Shown: positions 20,373 through 32,529 of the stretch, in pieces | Layout: every line of letters begins with the position of its first letter | Numbering within the stretch: the first letter of the stretch is position 1 | NCBI RefSeq assembly: GCF_003385555.1 | Contig: NZ_QOHR01000001.1 | Span: forward strand, 317,875-381,874 | DNA from: Rhodosalinus sediminis | GTDB lineage: Bacteria; Pseudomonadota; Alphaproteobacteria; Rhodobacterales; Rhodobacteraceae | Length of the DNA: 64,000 nt | Reading direction: 5' to 3' | Notes under the pieces: generated by a model | What the model saw: the letters and a program-made list of their open reading frames with translations, nothing else | Database searches by the model: none | What the model was told of the DNA's origin: nothing | Program-made: the position numbers and the translations under genes

Positions 20373-21221
20373 TCAATTCGTGCAGGGGATCTCGATGTTG
20401 ACCACCTCGCTGCCGCGGCGGGTGCGGATGGTGCATTCCTCGTCCTCCTCGGGCGCGGCCGTCGGCGCCTCGGGTGGCGGCTCGATCCCGAGGAGCCCCA
20501 TCTGATCGACCTGCACCGCCTGGGAGACGGTGTCGTCGTTCGCCCCCACGAGCGAGAGTGAGAGCCGGCCCGTCGATTGCGCCTGCGCCAGCGCCGCGAC
20601 CTGCTGCGGCGTCGCGGCGACCGTCACCGTGCGCGCGATGGTCGTGCCCGAGACGTCGCTGCTGTCGGCTTCCTGATCCACGGCGACGAGCTCGATGCCC
20701 GTCTGGATGAGCTTGGTGATCTCGCCCTGCCCGTTGGCGCGCCCGGTCCAGTAGACGTCCACCCGGTCACCCGGCCGCAGGAAGCCCGAGACGCCCGAGG
20801 CCACGTCCACGCCGATCGCGAAGGCGCGCATCCCCGGCGCGAGCCGCGTCGTCAGCCCGCCGGGCGCGCCCGGTTCGGTGACCTTGCCGGCGAGGATCGG
20901 CTCGTGTTTTTCCATGGTGCGCAGGACGAGGCGGCGGCCTGCGTCGCTGAAGAGATCCTCCGCCTTGGCGCGGAAGGCGCCCTCCGGCACCGCCTCCTCG
21001 GGCCAGCGGATCGCCTGCACGCTCTTCTCGGTGAGCGCGTCGCCGTACTCCAGCCGGTCGGCGGCGACATAGACGGTCGTGAGCGGGATCGCTTCGGGCT
21101 GCTGCGCGCGCTCGGCGGCGAGCGCCGCCTCGTAGCGGTCGATGTAGTTCTTGGCCATGTAGACCGCGCCCCCCGCGAGCGCGATGCCCACCAGAAGGAC
21201 CAGGCCGAATACGATACGCAT
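20373..21221 (-). CDS. cpaB: Flp pilus assembly protein CpaB/RcpC
   Basis: 282 aa. N-terminal TM (about 2-24), then a SAF domain (about 45-110, with VYVAADRLEYGDALTEKSVQAIRWP) and an RcpC-type domain (ATRLAPGMRAFAIGVDVASGVSGFLRPGDRVDVYW). CpaB is periplasmic and thought to support the secretin. The ATG at 21221 is chosen over GTG 21230 because GAGG lies 8 nt upstream. It ends with a Glu-rich stretch and a Cys near the C-terminus. Confidence 0.9.
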   Translation of the reverse strand: MRIVFGLVLLVGIALAGGAVYMAKNYIDRYEAALAAERAQQPEAIPLTTVYVAADRLEYGDALTEKSVQAIRWPEEAVPEGAFRAKAEDLFSDAGRRLVLRTMEKHEPILAGKVTEPGAPGGLTTRLAPGMRAFAIGVDVASGVSGFLRPGDRVDVYWTGRANGQGEITKLIQTGIELVAVDQEADSSDVSGTTIARTVTVAATPQQVAALAQAQSTGRLSLSLVGANDDTVSQAVQVDQMGLLGIEPPPEAPTAAPEEDEECTIRTRRGSEVVNIEIPCTN

Positions 21222-21378
21222 GTCGAACACCTCGCGTCAGGCGCCGCGCCGGGCGGCGGATTGCGTCGCGCGCAGCGTGACGGGGGAATGTGGTTTTTTG
21301 AGGGAGGGGGTGTGCCGCCGCTGGGGCGACCTCATGCGCCGGAGGCGTAGTGTAGGCAGTTGCGCCTAGGCGACCACC

Positions 21379-21564
21379 TCAGAACTCGAGCGGCTCCGGG
21401 CGCGTCGTCTCGTTGTCGATATATCGCGCACTGGTGCTCACTTCTGCCTTGAAGATCACGATGACGCTGATGGACAGGCCGATGATCGCTGCCGTCAGGA
21501 CAACCCAGTCCACGGTCACGACGCCATCGTCGCGACGGAGGAAGCGCCGAAAGATCTGTTTCAT
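21379..21564 (-). CDS. short Flp-like pilin or pseudopilin (second)
   Basis: 61 aa. A short basic leader (MKQIFRRFLRRDDG) is followed by VVTVDWVVLTAAIIGLSISVIVIF, a type IVb pilin-like hydrophobic helix, and a C-terminal tail of about 25 residues. Cleavage by CpaA is expected after Gly14. The +5 residue is Asp where classical Flp pilins have Glu. It shares the DGxVTVDWVVLTAA core with the pilin just upstream, so the two are paralogues. Which one is the major pilin is not certain; this one comes after a terminator, which suggests lower expression. Confidence 0.75.
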   Translation of the reverse strand: MKQIFRRFLRRDDGVVTVDWVVLTAAIIGLSISVIVIFKAEVSTSARYIDNETTRPEPLEF

Positions 21565-21596
21565 GGGACCGATCCTCACCGTGCGTCCCCGGTAAG

Positions 21597-21628
21597 AAAA
21601 ACGGGCCGGGAGCGGTGTCCCGGCCCGT
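21597..21628 (-). terminator. intrinsic terminator between the two pilin genes
   Basis: Perfect 11-bp stem (21601-21611 with 21618-21628), loop of 6 nt, followed on the minus strand by a run of T's (complement of the A's at 21597-21601). It lies 43 bp after the first pilin stop codon. Confidence 0.85.
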
Positions 21629-21670
21629 CGTGGCGTCGAATGGCTGCACGAGCTGCCGCCAGAGTGATTA

Positions 21671-21898
21671 TCAGAGGCCGCCGGTTCCGGAGCCTGCCGA
21701 GCCGTCGCCCGTCGACGGGCTGGCGACGCTCGCGTTGCCCATCGCATTGCTAGCGTTCGTCGCGAGGCTCTCGGCGCCGTTGTTGATTTGCGTGAAGGCA
21801 GCGATCGCCAGGCCCACCACGGCGGCGGTCAGCACGACCCAGTCGACCGTGACCGCGCCGTCTTCGTCGTTGCGGAAGGCGTTGAGGAACTTCATCAT
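21671..21898 (-). CDS. Flp-like pilin (probable major pilin)
   Basis: 75 aa. Leader MMKFLNAFRNDEDG, then AVTVDWVVLTAAVVGLAIAAF (hydrophobic helix) and a hydrophilic Ser/Gly/Asn-rich tail ending GSGTGGL. This is the layout of type IVb Flp pilins, with cleavage after Gly14. The fifth mature residue is Asp instead of the usual Glu. RBS GGAGACAGAA. It is the first gene of the Tad locus, read away from the lytic transglycosylase, and is followed by a strong terminator, as expected for a highly expressed pilin. Confidence 0.8.
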   Translation of the reverse strand: MMKFLNAFRNDEDGAVTVDWVVLTAAVVGLAIAAFTQINNGAESLATNASNAMGNASVASPSTGDGSAGSGTGGL

Positions 21899-22163
21899 GG
21901 TTCTGTCTCCGTACTCGAGTTTGCTCAGTCTCACCGCTCCGGTCCGTGGTGCGCCGGCCTCTCTCTCCGGCCCGTCCCGTCTCGGCATGCTTGTAATTAG
22001 CCAGCGGAATGGGGCACGATTTTGGCGCGAATGAAGCGATTTCAGCTTCTATTAATGACGTTCGGGTTTACCGTGTAAGATGCTGATATCGCGTGACATA
22101 TTTTTCGCCCTGCCCGGCATCGCCACGCGTCGGGCGCGCGGATGTGGCGCGCTCGATCCTGCA

Positions 22164-23012
22164 ATGTGTCGGCCCCGGCGACAGATCCGGGCGCGCGGGC
22201 GCGATCGTTCAGGGCCTCCGGCACGACTCGCGTCGCTCCCCGTGCTCTGCCTCGCGGCCCTGCCCGCGGTCGCGGAGGAGGCGGGCGCCACGGCGAAGTG
22301 GATCGGCCCGCCCGAGGGCGACGGCCCGCGCATCACCGTGCAGATCACGCCCGAGGACATCGCCCGCCAGCGCGGCGGCAAGCCCGGCGTTCGGGCCGCG
22401 CCGCCCGCTGCGGTCGAGCCGGCGGCGCCGGCGCCCTACGCCTGGTTCTGGCGCGCCGTCTCGCCCGCGGCGGAGGACGCCGCGCCCGGGCGCCTCGCCC
22501 CCGCGCTCGCCGCGCTGGACACGGGGGAGGTCGCGGCGCCGCGCCTCGCCGCGCTGCAGGACCTCGTGCGCGCCCACGGGCCGGCGATTCTCGGCGCCAC
22601 GGCGGGCACGCGGGTCTCGCCGGCGCTGGCGCTCGCCGTCATGGCGGTCGAATCGGGCGGGGCGCCCGCCGCCGTCAGCCGGGCCGGCGCCGAGGGGCTC
22701 ATGCAGCTCATGCCGGCGACGGCGGCGCGATTCGGCGTCGCCGACAGCTTCGACGCCGCCCAGAACATCCGCGGCGGCGTCGCCTATCTCGACTGGCTGA
22801 TGGCGCACTTCGGCGGGGACCCGATCCTCCTGCTCGCCGGCTACAACGCGGGCGAGGGCGCGGTGCGCGACCACGCGGGCGTGCCGCCCTTCGCGGAGAC
22901 GCGCGCCTATGTGCCGAAGGTCTTGGCCGCCTACCGCGTCGCGCGCGGGCTCTGCCGGCGGCCGCCCGCGCGGCTCGCGGACGGCTGCGTCTTCGTCACC
23001 GGCGACGCCTGA
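22164..23012 (+). CDS. lytic transglycosylase, SLT domain
   Basis: 282 aa as given. Signal-like hydrophobic stretch near residues 22-37 ending AAVA, a low-complexity Ala/Pro region, then a C-terminal SLT (goose-lysozyme-like) domain: ALAVMAVESGG with the catalytic Glu, AGAEGLMQLMPATAARFGV, NIRGGVAYLDWLM and LLAGYNAGEGAV. It cleaves peptidoglycan glycan strands in the periplasm. The start is uncertain: ATG 22164 gives a long but acceptable signal peptide; the frame is also open to ATG 22080. The gene is divergent from the Tad pilin gene and could open the wall for the pilus, which is inference. Confidence 0.85.
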   Translation: MCRPRRQIRARGRDRSGPPARLASLPVLCLAALPAVAEEAGATAKWIGPPEGDGPRITVQITPEDIARQRGGKPGVRAAPPAAVEPAAPAPYAWFWRAVSPAAEDAAPGRLAPALAALDTGEVAAPRLAALQDLVRAHGPAILGATAGTRVSPALALAVMAVESGGAPAAVSRAGAEGLMQLMPATAARFGVADSFDAAQNIRGGVAYLDWLMAHFGGDPILLLAGYNAGEGAVRDHAGVPPFAETRAYVPKVLAAYRVARGLCRRPPARLADGCVFVTGDA

Positions 23013-23015
23013 GGC

Positions 23016-23642
23016 TCAGACGATCGCCGCCTCGGTCTTGGCGACGATCTCTTCGCGGGTGACGCCGGGGGCCGTCTCGACGATGTGCAGGCCCTTGTGG
23101 GCGACGTCGAGCACGCCGAGGTTGGTGATGATCCGGTCCACCACGCCCTTGCCCGTCAGCGGCAGGGTGCAGTCCTTCAGAAGCTTCGGGTCGCCCGCCT
23201 TGTTGGTGTGGTCCATCACCACCACGACGCGGCCGACCCCGGCGACGAGGTCCATCGCGCCGCCCATGCCCTTCACGAGCTTGCCGGGGATCATCCAGTT
23301 GGCGAGGTCGCCCTCCTCGCTCACCTCCATCGCGCCGAGGATCGCCATGGCGATCTTGCCGCCGCGGATCATGCCGAAGCTGGTGGCGCTGTCGAAATAG
23401 GAGGTGTGCGGCAGCTCGGTCACCGTCTGCTTGCCGGCGTTGATGAGGTCCGGGTCCTCCTCCCCCTCGACGGGGAAGGGGCCCATGCCGAGCATCCCGT
23501 TCTCGGACTGCAGCGTGACCTCGACCCCCTCGGGGATGTGATTCGACACCAGCGTCGGGATGCCGATGCCGAGGTTGACGTACATCCCGTCCTCGAGCTC
23601 CTGCGCGGCGCGCGCGGCCATCTGATCGCGGTCCCAGGGCAT
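23016..23642 (-). CDS. scoB: 3-oxoacid CoA-transferase subunit B
   Basis: 208 aa beta subunit of a family I CoA-transferase. Catalytic Glu in [12 protein letters not shown] (Glu47), [10 protein letters not shown] near the N-terminus and the VVVVMDHT strand. It moves CoA from succinyl-CoA to acetoacetate or a related 3-oxoacid. It overlaps subunit A by one base (TGATG), so the two are translationally coupled. ScoAB, AtoDA and PcaIJ cannot be cleanly separated without alignment; the partner sequence looks most like ScoA. Confidence 0.88.
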   Translation of the reverse strand: MPWDRDQMAARAAQELEDGMYVNLGIGIPTLVSNHIPEGVEVTLQSENGMLGMGPFPVEGEEDPDLINAGKQTVTELPHTSYFDSATSFGMIRGGKIAMAILGAMEVSEEGDLANWMIPGKLVKGMGGAMDLVAGVGRVVVVMDHTNKAGDPKLLKDCTLPLTGKGVVDRIITNLGVLDVAHKGLHIVETAPGVTREEIVAKTEAAIV

Positions 23643-24346
23643 CACGCCTCCTCCTTCTTGCGGACGGTCCGCTGCTCGATGCGCTTCTCGTGCGCGCCCT
23701 GGATCAGGCGGTGCACGTAGATGCCCGGCAGGTGGATGTGATCGGGGTCGAGCTCGCCCGGCTCGACGATCTCCTCGACCTCCATCACGCAGGTGCGCCC
23801 GCACATCGCCGCCGGCGGATTGAAGTTGCGCGCGGTCTTGCGGAAGATCGCGTTGCCGGTGGTGTCGGCCTTCCACGCCTTGACGATGGAGAGATCGGCG
23901 AAGATGCCGCGCTCGAGGATGTAGGGCTCGCCGCCGAACTCCTTGACCTCCTTGCCCTCGCCGATCTTCGTGCCGTAGCCCGTCTTGGTGTAGAAGCCCG
24001 CGATGCCCGCGCCGCCGGCGCGCATGCGCTCGGCGAGCGTGCCCTGCGGGTTGAACTCGAGCTCCAGCTCGCCAGAGAGATACTGCTGCATGAAGGTGTC
24101 GTTCTCGCCCACGTAGGACGAGATCATCTTCTTCACCTGCCGCGTCTGCAGAAGAAGCCCGATCCCGAAATCGTCGACGCCCGCGTTGTTCGAGGCGAAG
24201 GTCAGGTCCTTCACCCCCGCCTCGCGGATCGCGCCGATCAGAAGCTCCGGAATGCCGCAGAGCCCGAAGCCCCCCGCGGCGATGAACATCCCGTCGTGCA
24301 GCAGGCCGTCGAGCGCCGCCTCGGCGCTGGCGTAGACCTTCTTCAT
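23642..24346 (-). CDS. scoA: 3-oxoacid CoA-transferase subunit A
   Basis: 234 aa alpha subunit. Conserved [38 protein letters not shown] and [10 protein letters not shown] blocks, characteristic of succinyl-CoA:3-ketoacid transferases. ATG 24346 is chosen: a longer frame to 24379 adds only a low-complexity start, while GAGGAGGAGAG lies just upstream of 24346. Probably serves ketone body or polyhydroxybutyrate use; no PHB genes are adjacent. Confidence 0.88.
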   Translation of the reverse strand: MKKVYASAEAALDGLLHDGMFIAAGGFGLCGIPELLIGAIREAGVKDLTFASNNAGVDDFGIGLLLQTRQVKKMISSYVGENDTFMQQYLSGELELEFNPQGTLAERMRAGGAGIAGFYTKTGYGTKIGEGKEVKEFGGEPYILERGIFADLSIVKAWKADTTGNAIFRKTARNFNPPAAMCGRTCVMEVEEIVEPGELDPDHIHLPGIYVHRLIQGAHEKRIEQRTVRKKEEA

Positions 24347-24415
24347 GCCGCGCTCTCCTCCTCTTGCCGGTCGGGGCACGTTGTGGCGCCGCGGCGCGGC
24401 GAAGTCAACGCGGGC

Positions 24416-27055
<2,640 letters not shown>

Positions 27056-27175
27056 GAGGGGCGCTTTCCTTGGCGGCGGACGCGGCGGGATATGGTCCGC
27101 GCGAGGATGGAGCGCAAGGTCCGGTTGTCAAACGGCCAGTCGCGGGGCCGGGGCGAAGGGGGGCGCGTTCGGGCG

Positions 27176-28597
27176 TCATGCGAGCGCCAGAAGGCCGCCC
27201 GGCTGGCGGGTGATCCGCCCGTCGAGCTCGAGGTCGAGAAGCGCGGGCGCGACGGCCTCCGCCCCGGCGCCGAGATCGCGGATCAGCTGATCCTCGGCGA
27301 GCGGCGAGGGCCCGAGCCGGGCGAGGATCCGCGCGTGGAGCGCCGCCGTCGGCGGGGCCGCGTCGCCGGGCTGGCGATCGCCGGTCGCCTTTCCGGGTTC
27401 GCCCGGCGGGTCGCCTTCGGCGCGTGTGGCCCGCTCTTGTTCAGGGGCGCGGCGGGAGGCGCCCCCGGCCTGCGGCTGCCCGCGCTCCGGCGCACGGGGC
27501 GGCGAGGGCGCCGGCGCACGGCCCGGGTCCTGCGGCGGCGTGGTCGGCGTGCCGGGCGGCGCGGTCGCGCTCGCCGCCGTGCCGGAGGCGGTGCTTCGGG
27601 CGGCGCCGCGGCCCCCCGTATCGGTCGGCCCGTCGGAGGGACGGGACCCGGGGTGCAGACCGGTCGCGCCGTCCGACGTTCCGAGCGGCAGGCCGGGCTC
27701 CGCCGTGGGCGCGAGCGTCTCGAGCACGTCCTCCGCGCCGCGCACGAGCGGCGCGCCGTCGCGGATCAGCGCGTTGCAGCCGGCGGCGCGGGCGTCGAAG
27801 GGGTGGCCGGGCACGGCGAGCACGTCGCGCCCCTGATCGAGCGCGGTGCGCGCGGTGATCAGGCTGCCCGAGCGCGCCGCGGCCTCCACCACGACGACGG
27901 CGCGGGCGAGGCCCGCGATGATTCGGTTGCGCGCGGGGAAGTGCCGGGCGCGGGGCACGGCGCCCATAGGCTGCTCCGAGAGGCGCAGGCCCGCGTCGTC
28001 GATCCGGCGGGCGAGCGCCGCGTTCTCCGACGGGTAGAGCACGTCCACGCCGCCGGCCATCACCGCTATGGTGCCATGCTCCAGCGCGGCTTCGTGCGCG
28101 GCGGCGTCCACCCCGCGGGCGAGGCCGGAGACTATCACCTTCCCGGCGGCGCCGAGATCGCGCGCCAGCGCGCGCGCCATGCGCAGCCCGAGCGAGGAGG
28201 CGTTGCGCGCGCCGACGAGCGCGAGCGCAGGCCGCGCGAGGAGGCCGGGATCGCCCAGCGCCCAGAGCGCCGGCGGCGCGTCGGGCAGGTCCAGCAGCGC
28301 GGCCGGGTAGCCGGGCCGGCCGTGCAGGAGAAGGCGCGCGCCGGCCGCGCGTCCGGCCGCGAGTTCGGCCTCGGCCACGCCGGCGGGGCAGGGGCGGTAG
28401 TCCTCCACCCCGGCGGCGCGGGCGACCTCGGGCAGCGCGGCGAGCGCCGCCTCGGCGGAGCCGTGTTCGCCCATGAGGCGGTGAAAGGTGGCCGGGCCCA
28501 CCCGGCGGGAGCGCAAGAGGCGGAGCCACGCCACCGGATCGTCTTCCGGGGTGGGTGGGAGTGGGGGGTGAGTGGAAGAATCTGCCGTTCCGGTCAT
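27176..28597 (-). CDS. dprA: DNA-processing protein DprA
   Basis: 473 aa, longer than usual. N-terminal helical part (1-95), Rossmann-like DprA core with VGARNASSLGLRMA (128-141), SGLARGVDAAAHEAAL (157-172), GGVDVLYPSEN and ARNRIIAGLA, then a Pro/Gly/Ala/Thr-rich linker of about 120 residues (298-417) and a C-terminal winged helix (418-473). DprA loads RecA on incoming single-stranded DNA in transformation. The linker length is unusual; the rest is canonical. Confidence 0.93.
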   Translation of the reverse strand: MTGTADSSTHPPLPPTPEDDPVAWLRLLRSRRVGPATFHRLMGEHGSAEAALAALPEVARAAGVEDYRPCPAGVAEAELAAGRAAGARLLLHGRPGYPAALLDLPDAPPALWALGDPGLLARPALALVGARNASSLGLRMARALARDLGAAGKVIVSGLARGVDAAAHEAALEHGTIAVMAGGVDVLYPSENAALARRIDDAGLRLSEQPMGAVPRARHFPARNRIIAGLARAVVVVEAAARSGSLITARTALDQGRDVLAVPGHPFDARAAGCNALIRDGAPLVRGAEDVLETLAPTAEPGLPLGTSDGATGLHPGSRPSDGPTDTGGRGAARSTASGTAASATAPPGTPTTPPQDPGRAPAPSPPRAPERGQPQAGGASRRAPEQERATRAEGDPPGEPGKATGDRQPGDAAPPTAALHARILARLGPSPLAEDQLIRDLGAGAEAVAPALLDLELDGRITRQPGGLLALA

Positions 28598-29063
28598 CCG
28601 CGACCCCGCCGCCTTGCAGAATCGCTTGTAGCCCCTCGAGGGTTAAAGACACGTAAACCGTGACGCGGGCATCAGAGCTCTCCGGCCTACGGCGGGCCGG
28701 TCCCACGGTCCCGCGCAGCACCAGCCAGTAGATGCCAGCGATCCGCAACGCGCCCGGCAGCACAATGTCGGGGTCGAGGCCTGTCAAAAGGCTGGCGGCC
28801 GCGGCCTGCGCCGCGCCCGTGCCGGGCGCCATCGCCCAGCCGGCACAGCCCGTGCGCAGCTCGAGCACCGACACCGGGATACCGACGAGCAACCCCGCCC
28901 GGGACAGGTCGGGCGAGGCCAGCAGGGAAAACCCGTGTCAGGCGATGTAACTTGCCGTTTGCGGGCGCTGCTCGACCAGAGTGCCGAGCCAGAGCGGCCG
29001 CGCGTCCGGCGGGCGCTGGCGCCGGACAGGTCCCCGCCGCCAGCGCCCGCCCGGCGAGCCCGC
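28598..29063. other. 466-bp gap between dprA and tldD
   Basis: No gene is supported. On the minus strand a frame from TTG 28892 reads a moderately protein-like stretch ([17 protein letters not shown], then [14 protein letters not shown]) but then runs out of phase into dprA with no stop, so it may be a decayed or non-coding remnant. It should hold the dprA promoter; I could not pick one with confidence. Confidence 0.4.
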
Positions 29064-30488
29064 TCACCCCGTCTGCGCGCCGCCCACGGTCAGGCCGCCG
29101 ATCAGGACGCTCGGCTGGCCGACGCCCACGGGCACCCATTGGCCGTCCTTGCCGCAGGTGCCCATGCCGGGATCGAGCGCCATGTCGCGGCCGAGCCCGC
29201 GGACGTTTCGGAGCGCGGTGGCGCCGTCGCCGATGAGCGTCGCGCCCTTGACCGGCGCGCCCACCTTGCCGTCCTGCACGCGGTAGGCCTCGGTGCAGGA
29301 AAAGACGAACTTGCCGTTGGTGATGTCCACCTGCCCGCCGCCGAAGCCCACGGCGTAGATGCCGTCCTTCAGCTCGGCGACGAGGTCGTCCGGGTCGGCG
29401 TCGCCGCCTTCCATGATCGTGTTGGTCATGCGCGGCATCGGCGCGTGCGCGAAGCTCTGGCGTCGGCCGTTGCCGGTGGGCGCGACGTCCATCAGGCGCG
29501 CGTTCTGCCGGTCCTGCAGGTAGCCGACGAGGACCCCGTCCTCGATCAGCACGTTGCGCGCGCTCGGCGTGCCCTCGTCGTCCACCGTGATCGAGCCGCG
29601 GCGGTCGGGCAGGGTGCCGTCGTCCACGACCGTCACGCCCCGTGCCGCCACCTGCTGCCCCATGAGCCCGGCGAAGGCGGAGCTGCCCTTGCGGTTGAAG
29701 TCGCCCTCGAGGCCGTGGCCCACGGCCTCGTGCAGGAGGATGCCGGGCCAGCCGGAGCCGAGCACGATGTCCATGACGCCCGCCGGCGCGGGCTCGGCGC
29801 GGAGGTTGACGCGGGCGATGCGGATCGCCTCGTCGGTCCGCGCCTTCCAGTCGTCCTCCGCGAGCAGCCCGTCGAGGCCGACGCGCCCGCCGCCGCCGGC
29901 GGCGCCCGCCTCGCGGCGGCCGTCCTCCTCGACGATCACGGAGACGTTGAGGCGCACCATCGGCTGCGTGTCGGAGACGAGGCTGCCGTCGGAGCGCAGG
30001 ATCGCGATCTCGCGGCAGGCCGCCGAGAGCGAGGCGGTGACCTGCACCACGCGCGGATCGGCCTCGCGGGCGTAGGCGTCGATGGCGCGCAGCGTCTCGA
30101 CCTTGACCGGGAACTCGGCCCCCGCGATCGGGTCGAGATCGGCGTAGAGCCGGCGGTTGGTGGGCGCGGGCGCCTCGGCCAGCGTGCCGCCGCCCTCGGC
30201 CACGGCGAGGCGCGCGGTCTCGGCCGCGCGGGCGAGCGCCGCCTCGCTGATCTCGGTCGAATGGGCGTAGCCCGTGACCTCGCCGCGCACGGCGCGCAGG
30301 CCGAAGCCCTCGGAGGCGTCGTAGGAGGCGTTGCGCAGGCGCCCGTCGTCGAAGGTCAGGCTTTCGGACCGGCTGCGCTCGAGGAAGAGCTCGCCGTCGT
30401 CGGCGCCCGCGGTGGCGGCGGTCAGGACGGCGAGCGCGCGGTCGCGGTCGAGGCGCGTGTCGAACGGGCGGAAGGGGGCGGTGGACAT
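29064..30488 (-). CDS. tldD: metalloprotease TldD
   Basis: 474 aa. TldD/TldE is a heterodimeric metalloprotease; TldD carries the zinc site. The motif HEAVGH lies at 253-258 in [20 protein letters not shown], with [14 protein letters not shown] and [16 protein letters not shown] near the C-terminus holding the third ligand region. ATG 30488 is used, since GGAGAG is upstream and the preceding 31 codons look non-coding. It is divergent from ctaC, an order conserved in Rhodobacterales. Confidence 0.94.
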   Translation of the reverse strand: MSTAPFRPFDTRLDRDRALAVLTAATAGADDGELFLERSRSESLTFDDGRLRNASYDASEGFGLRAVRGEVTGYAHSTEISEAALARAAETARLAVAEGGGTLAEAPAPTNRRLYADLDPIAGAEFPVKVETLRAIDAYAREADPRVVQVTASLSAACREIAILRSDGSLVSDTQPMVRLNVSVIVEEDGRREAGAAGGGGRVGLDGLLAEDDWKARTDEAIRIARVNLRAEPAPAGVMDIVLGSGWPGILLHEAVGHGLEGDFNRKGSSAFAGLMGQQVAARGVTVVDDGTLPDRRGSITVDDEGTPSARNVLIEDGVLVGYLQDRQNARLMDVAPTGNGRRQSFAHAPMPRMTNTIMEGGDADPDDLVAELKDGIYAVGFGGGQVDITNGKFVFSCTEAYRVQDGKVGAPVKGATLIGDGATALRNVRGLGRDMALDPGMGTCGKDGQWVPVGVGQPSVLIGGLTVGGAQTG

Positions 30489-30668
30489 GGCGGCTCTCCG
30501 GGGCTGCGGGTGACGCGGGAAAAGGCGGCTGTTCGCCGCATGATATTTTCTTCCCCTCGGTCGAGGAATATGGTTAGACACGCGCAGATGACAACGGGGC
30601 CTGCACGCCGGTCATGTATACCGTGGTGTCCGGCGGGTAAGCGCTCCGGCAGCCAACCGGGTAGATGC

Positions 30669-31520
30669 ATGACCATCAAGACGATTCTTGCCGGCCTCGG
30701 GGCCAGCCTGACCGCAACCGCCGCCACGGCGCAGTCCGCCACCGAGGGGCTCGAGATCATCGGCAGCCCCAAGGACGGCGGCACCGGGTTCCAGCCCGCC
30801 GCGAGCGAGCTCGCGCGTGACCTGCAGTGGCTCGACGGGATGCTCCTCGTGATCATCACCGCGATCACGCTCTTCGTGCTCGGCCTTCTGCTTTACGTGA
30901 TCGTGCGCTTCAACAAGCGCGCCAATCCCGAGCCGGCGCGCTTCACGCACAACACGCCGATCGAGGTGGCCTGGACCGTGGTGCCGGTGATCATCCTCGT
31001 CTTCATCGGCGCCTTCTCGCTGCCGGTGCTCTTCAAGCAGCAGGTGATCCCGGAGGCCGACGTCACGATCAAGGCGACCGGCTACCAGTGGTTCTGGGGC
31101 TACGAGTACGTCGACGAGGGCTTCGGCTTCGACAGCTTCATGCTCGCCAAGGACGAGCTGGAGGAGTACGGCTACAACGAGGACGAATACCTCCTCGCCA
31201 CGGACACCGCGGTGGTCGTGCCGGTGGGCAAGACCGTGGTGATGCAGGTGACCGCGGCGGACGTGATCCACTCCTGGACGATCCCGGCCTTCGGCGTGAA
31301 GCAGGACGCGGTGCCCGGTCGCCTCGCCGAGCTGCACTTCACGCCCGAGAAGGAGGGCGTCTACTTCGGCCAGTGCTCCGAGCTCTGCGGCAAGGACCAC
31401 GCCTACATGCCGATCACGGTGAAGGTGGTCAGCCAGGAGAAATACGACACCTGGCTCGACAACGCGCAGGCGGAATACGCCGAAGCGCCCTCCGCCGTGC
31501 AGGTGGCCTCGGCCGAATGA
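30669..31520 (+). CDS. ctaC: cytochrome c oxidase subunit II
   Basis: 283 aa. Signal peptide 1-22 (ends ATAQ), two TMs near 57-80 and 100-121, then the periplasmic CuA domain. CuA ligands are all present: H201, C236 ([11 protein letters not shown]), C240, H244 and M247. It accepts electrons from cytochrome c. The frame is open far upstream but only the ATG at 30669 gives a normal subunit II. First gene of a run ctaC-ctaB-ORF-ctaG-ctaE-surf1. No strong RBS is visible. Confidence 0.96.
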   Translation: MTIKTILAGLGASLTATAATAQSATEGLEIIGSPKDGGTGFQPAASELARDLQWLDGMLLVIITAITLFVLGLLLYVIVRFNKRANPEPARFTHNTPIEVAWTVVPVIILVFIGAFSLPVLFKQQVIPEADVTIKATGYQWFWGYEYVDEGFGFDSFMLAKDELEEYGYNEDEYLLATDTAVVVPVGKTVVMQVTAADVIHSWTIPAFGVKQDAVPGRLAELHFTPEKEGVYFGQCSELCGKDHAYMPITVKVVSQEKYDTWLDNAQAEYAEAPSAVQVASAE

Positions 31521-31584
31521 CCGGACGTGCCCGCGGCGGCCCGGCCGCCGGCGGGCGCGCTCCGTCCAGGATTTGGAACATCCG

Positions 31585-32529
31585 ATGACCGACACGAGCC
31601 TTCACAGCGAGCGCGCGGCGACGGGCGAGGCCGACTTCGGCGACTACGTCGCGCTGCTCAAGCCGCGGGTCATGACGCTGGTCGTCTTCACCGCCCTCGT
31701 CGGCCTGCTGGCAGCGCCGGCGCCCGTGCATCCGATGGTGGGCTTCGCCGCCATCCTCTTCATCGCGGTGGGCGGCGGCGCCTCGGGCGCGCTCAACATG
31801 TGGTGGGACGCCGACATCGACGCGGTGATGCGGCGCACCCGCCGCCGCCCCGTGCCCTCGGGGCGCGTCGCGCCGGAGGAGGCGCTGGCCGTGGGCCTCG
31901 CGCTCTCCGGCTTCTCGGTGGTGATGCTGGGGCTCGCCACGAACTGGCTCGCCGCCGCGTGGCTCGCCTTCACGATCTTCTTCTACGTGGTCGTCTACAC
32001 CATGTGGCTGAAGCGCACGACGCCGCAGAACATCGTCATCGGCGGCCTCGCGGGGGCCTTTCCGCCGCTCATCGGCTGGGCCGCGGCGACCGGCTCGCTC
32101 GCGCTCGAGCCGTGGCTGATGGTGGCGCTGATCTTCATGTGGACGCCGCCGCATTTCTGGGCGCTCGCGCTCTTCATGCGGTCGGACTACGACGACGCGG
32201 GCGTGCCGATGCTGACGGTGACGCACGGCCGGCCGGCGACGCGGGCGCAGGTGCTGATCTACACGGTGCTTCTGGCCGCGCTGGCGGTGGGCACGGGGCT
32301 GACCTCGGTCGGCGGGCCGGTCTATCTCGCCGTGGCGATCGTGCTCAACGCGCTCTTCCTCAAGGGCGCCTGGGCGATCTGGCGCCGCGACGAGCGCATG
32401 GCCGAGGCGGACGACTACCGCGTCGAGAAACGCTTCTTCAAACTTTCGCTGATCTATCTCTTCGCCCATTTCGGCGCGATCCTGGCCGAGGCCGGGATCG
32501 ACCGGATCGGGGCCGCGGGAGGCTTCTGA
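31585..32529 (+). CDS. ctaB: protoheme IX farnesyltransferase (heme O synthase)
   Basis: 314 aa UbiA-family polytopic membrane prenyltransferase. First Asp-rich motif NMWWDADIDAVMRRT and second DYDDAGVPML are in place; about eight or nine TMs. It makes heme O, the precursor of heme A for the oxidase. ATG 31585 is preceded by AGGA about 13 nt upstream; the TTG at 31573 is the alternative. Its stop overlaps the start of the next small gene (TGATG). Confidence 0.95.
   Translation: MTDTSLHSERAATGEADFGDYVALLKPRVMTLVVFTALVGLLAAPAPVHPMVGFAAILFIAVGGGASGALNMWWDADIDAVMRRTRRRPVPSGRVAPEEALAVGLALSGFSVVMLGLATNWLAAAWLAFTIFFYVVVYTMWLKRTTPQNIVIGGLAGAFPPLIGWAAATGSLALEPWLMVALIFMWTPPHFWALALFMRSDYDDAGVPMLTVTHGRPATRAQVLIYTVLLAALAVGTGLTSVGGPVYLAVAIVLNALFLKGAWAIWRRDERMAEADDYRVEKRFFKLSLIYLFAHFGAILAEAGIDRIGAAGGF

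Noticed and set aside
22080..22163. extended N-terminus of the lytic transglycosylase from ATG 22080
   Set aside because: It would put the signal peptide some 50 residues inside the protein; kept only as an alternative start.
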